Positions 33,108-37,737 of a DNA stretch of 37,737 nucleotides are shown one piece after another (within the stretch, counting starts at the first letter, position 1; the number at the start of each line of letters is the position of its first letter). The stretch is from contig JAQBNT010000129.1 of the NCBI GenBank assembly GCA_028288445.1, positions 1-37,737 of the forward strand, in the 5' to 3' direction. The DNA comes from Hymenobacter sp. Lineage in GTDB: Bacteria > Bacteroidota > Bacteroidia > Cytophagales > Hymenobacteraceae. The notes under the pieces were generated by a model. The model saw only the letters and a list, made by a program, of their open reading frames with translations. It was not told where the DNA came from and made no database searches. The translations under genes and the position numbers were made by a program.

Positions 33108-33785
33108 ATGAAAAAGCACTTTCACTCCCTCGGCGACTGGCGTCGCAACGTATTGCTGCTGGCCGCTGCCAGCAGCCTGGGCCTCACACTGCCCGCCTGC
33201 TCCAGCAACGACAGCAGCACCGACGAAAACGGCGCTGAAGCTAGCTGGGGCGGCGAAACCTACAGCCAGGGCGTCATCACCGAAATGACCGAAGTGAAGC
33301 CCGACGAGTGGAAAGTGACGGCTGAGCGCCCCGCCGGCAAAGAAGAAGTAGCCGCCATTCTGCACCACCTCGATGGCAAAACCGACACCCTGCAAGGCCA
33401 GGCCCTGCAACGCCAGATGCAGGACTACAGCCGCCAAAACCCCGAAAACCACGTCCAGAACAGCAGCATGATGAACGTGCTGATGTGGAGCGGCATCGGT
33501 TTCATGGCCGGCCGCTACATGACGCCCAACCCCGGCTTCTACGCCAACCCCGGCGTGATGCAGCAAAACCAAAGTTGGCGCAACAACGTGGCCCGCGAGC
33601 GCCAGAGCGGCCGGGGCTTCTTCGGGCGCGGGTTCGCGGGCCGGAACGCTTCGCCCACGGCGGGCATTCAGGAAAGCCGCTCCACGTTGCGCGCCGCCCC
33701 ACGCCCCAGCTTCCGCAGCAGCGCGCCGGCGGGACGCAGCAGCGGCTTCGGCAGCCGCGGCGGCTTCCGGGGTTTTGGCGGGTAG
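33108..33785 (+). CDS. Uncharacterised lipoprotein with basic Gly/Ser/Arg-rich tail
   Basis: 225 residues. The N-terminus has a hydrophobic segment ending in LPAC (Cys31), a likely lipobox. The first mature domain (about 45-105: YSQGVITEMTEVKPDEWKVT ... ILHHLDGKTDTLQGQ) looks beta-rich and folded. A hydrophobic stretch MMNVLMWSGIGFMAGRYM (about 122-139) may be a glycine-zipper or membrane segment. The rest is Gly/Phe/Arg/Ser-rich (FRSSAPAGRSSGFGSRGG). No family was assigned. It follows msrC closely. Confidence 0.78.
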   Translation: MKKHFHSLGDWRRNVLLLAAASSLGLTLPACSSNDSSTDENGAEASWGGETYSQGVITEMTEVKPDEWKVTAERPAGKEEVAAILHHLDGKTDTLQGQALQRQMQDYSRQNPENHVQNSSMMNVLMWSGIGFMAGRYMTPNPGFYANPGVMQQNQSWRNNVARERQSGRGFFGRGFAGRNASPTAGIQESRSTLRAAPRPSFRSSAPAGRSSGFGSRGGFRGFGG

Positions 33786-33810
33786 CGCCTATTTCAGTTA
33801 GATAAATGGC

Positions 33811-33911
33811 CGTCATGCTGAGCGCAGCCGAAGCATCTCTACCGCAGCAGTAATCCTATCGATTGAATTGCGTTGCGCGGTAGAGATGCTTCGGCTACGC
33901 TCAGCATGACG
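33811..33911. repeat. Long intergenic inverted repeat IR4
   Basis: 35-bp arms (33811-33845 and 33877-33911, one mismatch) starting CGTCATGCTGAGCGCAGC, with a 31-bp AT-rich centre. The inner TCTCTACCGCAG / GCGGTAGAGA matches IR1. It sits between the lipoprotein gene and the ATP-grasp gene. Confidence 0.92.
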
Positions 33912-33951
33912 TTCCTCTATTCGTTCGGCCCCAAATAAGTTACATACAACC

Positions 33952-35157
33952 ATGATAACCCTCCTGCCCCTCACCGGTGATGTATCGCCCGCCGTGCGCG
34001 GCCTGGGCTGGGAATGGGCCATCGAGGACGCCTGCCAGAACTACGTGGCCCGCGAGGCCGTGCAGCTGCCCGAAAACGAAGCCGAAACCCTGCTGCAAGC
34101 CGCCGACACGCTCTACGACATGCTGGTGCAGGCCATTCCCGATGCGCTGCCCGATAACTTCCTGCAACAGCTGGCCATTCCGCCCAATTTGTGGGAAGCC
34201 GTGCGCCACTCCTGGCACGACGAGCGGCACTGGCACCTCTACGGCCGCTTCGACCTGGCCCTGACTCCGGATGGCCCCAAGCTCCTGGAATTCAATGCCG
34301 ACACCGCTACCAGCCTGCCCGAAACCATGGTGGTGCAGTGGGCCAGCCTAGTAGCCGCCGGCCAGGCCGAAGACGACCAACAGGCCAACGGCCTGTTCGA
34401 GTGCCTGGAAGACCAGTTCCGCCACTGGCGCGCCCTCAACAACGAGCTGCAGGCCACGCTCCTGCTCGTGCACCTGCCCGATAGCGCCGAGGACGAAGCC
34501 AACTGCACTACGCTGGCCGAAGCCGCCCGCACCGCCGGCTTCGCCGATACCTACGTGTGCTCGGTGGATGCCATGCGCGTGTCGGTGGCGGGTGAAGACC
34601 GGGGCGTGTGGGCCGAAACCGTACCGGGCCAGTGGCAGCGGTTCGACTTCCTGTTCAAACTGGTGCCGTGGGAAATCCTGGCCGAGGAAGAACCCGCCCT
34701 CACCGCCGACCTCACCGATTTGCTGCTCACCCGTAACGTGGTGGTGGCCAACCCGGCCTACGCCCTGCTGTTCCAGAGCAAAGCCCTGCTGGCGCACCTC
34801 TGGACTCCCTTCCCGCACCACCCGCTGCTGCTCGAAGCCAGCTTGCAGCCGCTGGCCGGCCACAGCGTGCGCAAGCCAGTTTTTGGCCGCGAAGGCCAGA
34901 ACGTGGCCGAAATACAGCCCGACGGCAGCACTAGCATGGAAGTTCCGGGCGAGTTCGGCCAGCAGCCCCAACTCTACCAGCAGTGGGCCGAGTTGCCCAC
35001 CGATGCCCAGGGCCGCCGCTACCAGGCCGGCGTGTTCTGGGCCGGCGAGGCCTGCGCCATCGGCTTCCGCCGCGATGCGGGCCTGATTACGAACCTATCA
35101 GAATTTGTGCCCCACCTGCTCGTTCCTCCCATCGACCCGATAGATTCGTTGCTGTAA
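33952..35157 (+). CDS. Glutathionylspermidine synthase-like ATP-grasp protein
   Basis: 401 residues matching the synthetase (ATP-grasp) domain of the Gsp_synth family, as in YgiC/YjfC proteins. Visible family stretches include WHLYGRFDLALTPDGPKLLEFNADTATSLPE (about 97-125), FDFLFKLVPWEIL, FQSKALLAHLW, VRKPVFGREGQNV (about 305-317), YQAGVFWAGEACAIGFRRD and the end ITNLSEFVPHLL. The N-terminal amidase domain of E. coli Gss is absent. These proteins are expected to join a carboxylate to an amine with ATP, but the substrate of stand-alone members is not established and no polyamine gene is near. It starts about 40 bp after IR4. Confidence 0.9.
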   Translation: MITLLPLTGDVSPAVRGLGWEWAIEDACQNYVAREAVQLPENEAETLLQAADTLYDMLVQAIPDALPDNFLQQLAIPPNLWEAVRHSWHDERHWHLYGRFDLALTPDGPKLLEFNADTATSLPETMVVQWASLVAAGQAEDDQQANGLFECLEDQFRHWRALNNELQATLLLVHLPDSAEDEANCTTLAEAARTAGFADTYVCSVDAMRVSVAGEDRGVWAETVPGQWQRFDFLFKLVPWEILAEEEPALTADLTDLLLTRNVVVANPAYALLFQSKALLAHLWTPFPHHPLLLEASLQPLAGHSVRKPVFGREGQNVAEIQPDGSTSMEVPGEFGQQPQLYQQWAELPTDAQGRRYQAGVFWAGEACAIGFRRDAGLITNLSEFVPHLLVPPIDPIDSLL

Positions 35158-35159
35158 GG

Positions 35160-35202
35160 ACAAAAGAAAAAGGCCACTTCATAAGTGGACTTTTTCTTTT
35201 GT
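35160..35202. terminator. Bidirectional terminator after the ATP-grasp gene
   Basis: 19-bp stem (ACAAAAGAAAAAGGCCACT and complement, one mismatch) with a 5-nt loop and T runs on both sides, between convergent genes. Confidence 0.88.
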
Positions 35203-35205
35203 TAG

Positions 35206-35256
35206 AAATCCCACAAAATCCGTGGAATCCGAAAAATCGGGGCGAATCCGTGGTCA
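35206..35256. repeat. AATCCGTGG-type short repeats
   Basis: AATCCGTGGAATCCGAAAAAT and then GAATCCGTGG, an imperfect direct repeat. A related block (AATCCGTGAAATCTG, then TTTAAAATCTG) lies at 36146-36176. Both are near the 3' ends of minus-strand genes. Confidence 0.5.
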
Positions 35257-35916
35257 GACTTTCAACTGGCAAATCACGGTTTCGCCGCCTTTCACCTTCT
35301 GGCCCAGCTCCACTTTCACTTCGGTGTCAAGCGGCACAAACAAATCGACGCGCGAGCCGAACTTGATGAAGCCGAACTCCTCGCCCTGGCTCACTTCGTC
35401 GCCCTCGTTTACGTACCACACAATGCGGCGGGCCATGGCCCCGGCAATCTGCCGGAAGAGTACCAGCGGACCGGCATCGGACTCCACCACTACCGTGGTG
35501 CGCTCGTTCTGGGTGCTGCTTTTGGGGTGCCAGGCCACCAGGTAGTTGCCGGGGTGGTACTTGAAGTATTTCACCAGGCCCGAAATGGGGTTGCGCGTGA
35601 CGTGCACGTTGATGGGCGACATGAAGATGCTGATTTGCTTGCGCTCATCCTCAAAATACTCGGGCTCGAACACGTTTTCAATTACCACCACCTTGCCATC
35701 GGCCGGGGCCAGCAGCAGGTCTTCGTGGGTGAACAGGTGCCGGAAGGGGCTGCGGAAGAACTGCAGAATCAGCAGAAAGATGATGACCGTGGCCCCGGCA
35801 AAGAGCCGGTTCACCAACTCCTGGCCCCGATTGAACTGAAACATGAGCAAATTGAGCGCCAGCAAAATCAGCAGCGTAACGAACAGAATGCGTCGTCCTT
35901 CTTTATGAATCTTCAT
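35254..35916 (-). CDS. psd: Phosphatidylserine decarboxylase family protein
   Basis: Makes phosphatidylethanolamine from phosphatidylserine at the inner membrane. The 220-residue length fits the short (archaetidylserine-type) form. Two membrane segments are present at about 10-28 and 38-54. The family motif INVHVTRNP lies at about 102-110. The autocleavage site is FGSRVDLFVP, with Gly187-Ser188; the Ser would become the pyruvoyl group. Both chains are encoded intact. It lies downstream of glutamate dehydrogenase on the same strand but separated by 262 bp. Confidence 0.92.
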   Translation of the reverse strand: MKIHKEGRRILFVTLLILLALNLLMFQFNRGQELVNRLFAGATVIIFLLILQFFRSPFRHLFTHEDLLLAPADGKVVVIENVFEPEYFEDERKQISIFMSPINVHVTRNPISGLVKYFKYHPGNYLVAWHPKSSTQNERTTVVVESDAGPLVLFRQIAGAMARRIVWYVNEGDEVSQGEEFGFIKFGSRVDLFVPLDTEVKVELGQKVKGGETVICQLKV

Positions 35917-36079
35917 ATGGCACGGCTTGAAACGAACTCCCCGGCATGGCTTGCGCCGCCCTTTGGTTCAGGAATTCGGTTTCAGATGAAAAAGCTACTC
36001 AGCCGCGCAGAACCGGGGCCGACTGATGAGGTAAACAGTGTAAACGGAATATCCGGACAAAGGTCGCTACAGAAATCAG

Positions 36080-36109
36080 AAAGGCACGAACCGAGCGGCC
36101 CGTGCCTTT
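36080..36109 (-). terminator. Weak terminator hairpin downstream of glutamate dehydrogenase
   Basis: Stem AAAGGCACG / CGTGCCTTT with a 12-nt loop, followed on the minus strand by CTGATTTCTG. It lies about 70 bp after the gene's stop; the weak T tract lowers confidence. Confidence 0.5.
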
Positions 36110-36145
36110 CCAGGAAGCAAGTACGGAAGAACGCCGAAAACATCT

Positions 36146-36176
36146 GCGCAATCCGTGAAATCTGTTTAAAATCTGG
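36146..36176. repeat. AATCCGTGAAATCTG-type repeat
   Basis: Second block of the short repeat seen at 35206-35256, between psd and the glutamate dehydrogenase stop. Confidence 0.45.
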
Positions 36177-36178
36177 GC

Positions 36179-37465
36179 CTAGAAGCCGCCGCGGAACTTG
36201 TACGTCTGGGCCACTTTGTCGATGCTCACCACGTAGGCCGCGATGCGCATCGGGATTTTATATTTCTGGCTGGTCTGGTACACTTTCTCGAAGGCGTCGG
36301 CCATGATGCGGTCGGCGCGCTCGGTCACCATTTCCTCGGTCCATTTGAAGCCCTGGCGGTTCTGCACCCACTCGAAGTACGACACCGTGACGCCGCCCGA
36401 GTTGGCCAGAATGTCCGGCACCACCATGATGCCTTTTTCGTTGATAATCGGGTCGGCCGAGGCCGAGGTGGGGCCATTGGCGCCTTCCACGATGAGCTTG
36501 GCCTTGATGTCGCGGGCGTTGTGCTCGGTGATGACGTCCTCCACGGCGGCGGGCACCAGCACGTCCACGTCGCAGGTCAGCAGGTCGTCGGCATCCATGG
36601 TCGATGCGCCACTAAAGCCTTCGAGACGGCCGCTGTGGGCGTTTTTGTAGGCAATGGCTTCGTCGATGTTGATGCCGTTGTCGTTCCAGTAAGCGCCCGA
36701 AATGTCGCTCACGGCTTTAATTTTGAGACCTTTATCGAAGAGCAGCTTGGCGGCCCAGGAGCCCACGTTGCCAAAGCCTTGCACGGCGGCCGACACTTCC
36801 GTCGGCTTCAGGCCCAGCTTGCCCAGCGCGGCCAAAGTTGACACCATTACGCCGCGGCCGGTGGCCTCGGTGCGGCCCAGCGAGCCGCCCATTACCAGGG
36901 GCTTACCGGTTACCACGGCGGGCGAGGTAGCGCCCACGGTTTTCGAGAATTCGTCCATCAGCCACGCCATTTCGCGGGGACCGGTGCCCATGTCGGGGGC
37001 CGGGATGTCGCGGTCGGGGCCGAAAACGTCTTTCAGGGCCAGCGTGTAGGCGCGGGTGAGGCGCTCCAATTCGCCGGGGCTCATGGTGGTGGGGTCGCAG
37101 ATGATGCCGCCCTTAGCCCCGCCGTAGGGGATGTCGACCACGGCGCACTTCCAGGTCATCCAGGCCGCGAGGGCCTTCACCTCGTCGAGGTGGACGTGCT
37201 TGTCGTAGCGGATGCCGCCTTTCGAGGGGCCGAGGATGGTGTTGTGAATCACGCGGTAGCCTTCGAACACGCGCAGTTTGCCATCGTCCATCGTCACGGG
37301 CAGGTTCACGATGACCTGCTTATCGGGCGCTTTGAGAACGTTGTAGGTTTCGTCATCAAGGCCGAGGATTTCGGCCGCGATGTTGAAACGCGACATCATG
37401 GATTCGAGCGGGTTTTCGCGGTCCATTATCGGAGCCGGCTCCTTGTACACAGTGTGAGCTGCCAT
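36179..37465 (-). CDS. gdhA: Glutamate dehydrogenase (Glu/Leu/Phe/Val family)
   Basis: Interconverts glutamate and 2-oxoglutarate plus ammonia. 428 residues. The substrate-binding region has GPSKGGIRY (about 79-87) and PYGGAKGGI with the catalytic Lys118. The PAPDMGTGPREMAWLMDEF loop follows, then the nucleotide-binding VQGFGNVGSWAA, with VEGANGPTS and NSGGVTVSYFEW at the end. The sequence fits hexameric NAD-type GDH of about 420 residues; cofactor preference cannot be fixed from motifs alone. The open frame starts at 37585, but the ATG at 37465 gives the family's N-terminus and follows a consensus -7 box. Confidence 0.94.
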   Translation of the reverse strand: MAAHTVYKEPAPIMDRENPLESMMSRFNIAAEILGLDDETYNVLKAPDKQVIVNLPVTMDDGKLRVFEGYRVIHNTILGPSKGGIRYDKHVHLDEVKALAAWMTWKCAVVDIPYGGAKGGIICDPTTMSPGELERLTRAYTLALKDVFGPDRDIPAPDMGTGPREMAWLMDEFSKTVGATSPAVVTGKPLVMGGSLGRTEATGRGVMVSTLAALGKLGLKPTEVSAAVQGFGNVGSWAAKLLFDKGLKIKAVSDISGAYWNDNGINIDEAIAYKNAHSGRLEGFSGASTMDADDLLTCDVDVLVPAAVEDVITEHNARDIKAKLIVEGANGPTSASADPIINEKGIMVVPDILANSGGVTVSYFEWVQNRQGFKWTEEMVTERADRIMADAFEKVYQTSQKYKIPMRIAAYVVSIDKVAQTYKFRGGF

Positions 37466-37523
37466 TCGGGATGGGGGTTTAGGGATGGGGGTTGGGTGGG
37501 AATATGGGTACGGTTTCGCGCCG

Positions 37524-37531
37524 CAAAGGTA
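37524..37531 (-). promoter_or_regulatory. Putative promoter of glutamate dehydrogenase
   Basis: TACCTTTG on the minus strand, full match to TAnnTTTG, with TTTG about 23 bp upstream (37558-37555) as a possible -33 box. The 5' leader would be about 50 nt. Confidence 0.55.
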
Positions 37532-37650
37532 TTGCTTTTGGCAGGATGAAGCAGGCAAATGCCCAAACGTTTGGGAAGCTTTCAAGTAGGCCTTGCCCCG
37601 CCTGGTTGGTAAAATTCATTAGGCTGGCGCGCAGCGCGGTAGTGCCCGGC

Positions 37651-37699
37651 ATAAAATAACCAGGGCTCCCGCGCAACGCGGGAGCCCTGGTTATTTTAT
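37651..37699. terminator. Strong bidirectional terminator hairpin at the window edge
   Basis: Perfect 23-bp inverted repeat (ATAAAATAACCAGGGCTCCC plus GCG, and complement) with loop CAA. A second, diverged half (GGGGGCTCTGGTTATT) follows at 37720-37737 and runs off the window. It probably ends a gene located beyond 37737 on the minus strand. Confidence 0.85.
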
Positions 37700-37737
37700 T
37701 TCCAAGGCCGTCGCTGAGGGCGGGGGCTCTGGTTATT

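Noticed and set aside
37479..37676. 65-codon minus-strand open frame upstream of glutamate dehydrogenase
   Set aside because: It covers a terminator hairpin and the dehydrogenase promoter, and shows no protein-like sequence.

Overview
The window looks like chromosomal DNA of a GC-rich member of the Bacteroidota, most likely Hymenobacter or a close relative (Cytophagales). Four things point there: a type A type-IX-secretion sorting domain at the end of one protein; many signal-peptide, lipobox and outer-membrane barrel genes rich in Gly, Tyr and Asn; several promoter boxes of the Bacteroidota form TAnnTTTG; and almost no Shine-Dalgarno sequences. The genus is an inference. No tRNA, rRNA, CRISPR array, phage or plasmid gene was recognised.

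Layout. 1-3061: uvrA (minus) with an unusual N-terminal tail. 3352-5280: three tandem paralogous small secreted proteins (plus), each followed by a terminator. 5367-8502: a Rieske/AIF-type flavoprotein and asnS (minus). 8676-13213: rpoN (sigma-54) and a large hybrid histidine kinase (plus). 13280-18776: a type IX-secreted propeller protein, an unknown protein, a frameshifted REP-associated tyrosine transposase (RAYT) ringed by REP hairpins, and an outer-membrane barrel protein whose C-terminus runs into a REP (all minus). 18961-21039: OmpA/PD40 protein (plus). 21111-23252: small secreted protein and proS (minus). 23518-26694: Gly/Tyr-rich lipoprotein and FadL-like barrel (plus). 26769-27788: lipoprotein (minus). 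27891-30125: DPP IV-type S9 peptidase (plus). 30537-31394: prmC (minus), divergent from ribD, msrC and a lipoprotein gene (31450-33785, plus). 33952-35157: glutathionylspermidine-synthase-like ATP-grasp protein (plus). 35254-37465: a phosphatidylserine decarboxylase-type protein and glutamate dehydrogenase (minus).

Most genes are housekeeping (repair, translation, riboflavin, lipid and glutamate metabolism) or envelope functions; there is no single large pathway operon. The most distinctive content lies between the genes. One system is a RAYT pseudogene with GTAG-headed REP hairpins beside it and elsewhere. A second, separate set is four long near-perfect inverted repeats (23-35 bp arms, most beginning GTCAT) between genes. 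There is also a 21-bp tandem repeat that stays open on both strands, and a set of promoter boxes ending only 4-5 nt before the ATG, which suggests leaderless mRNAs.
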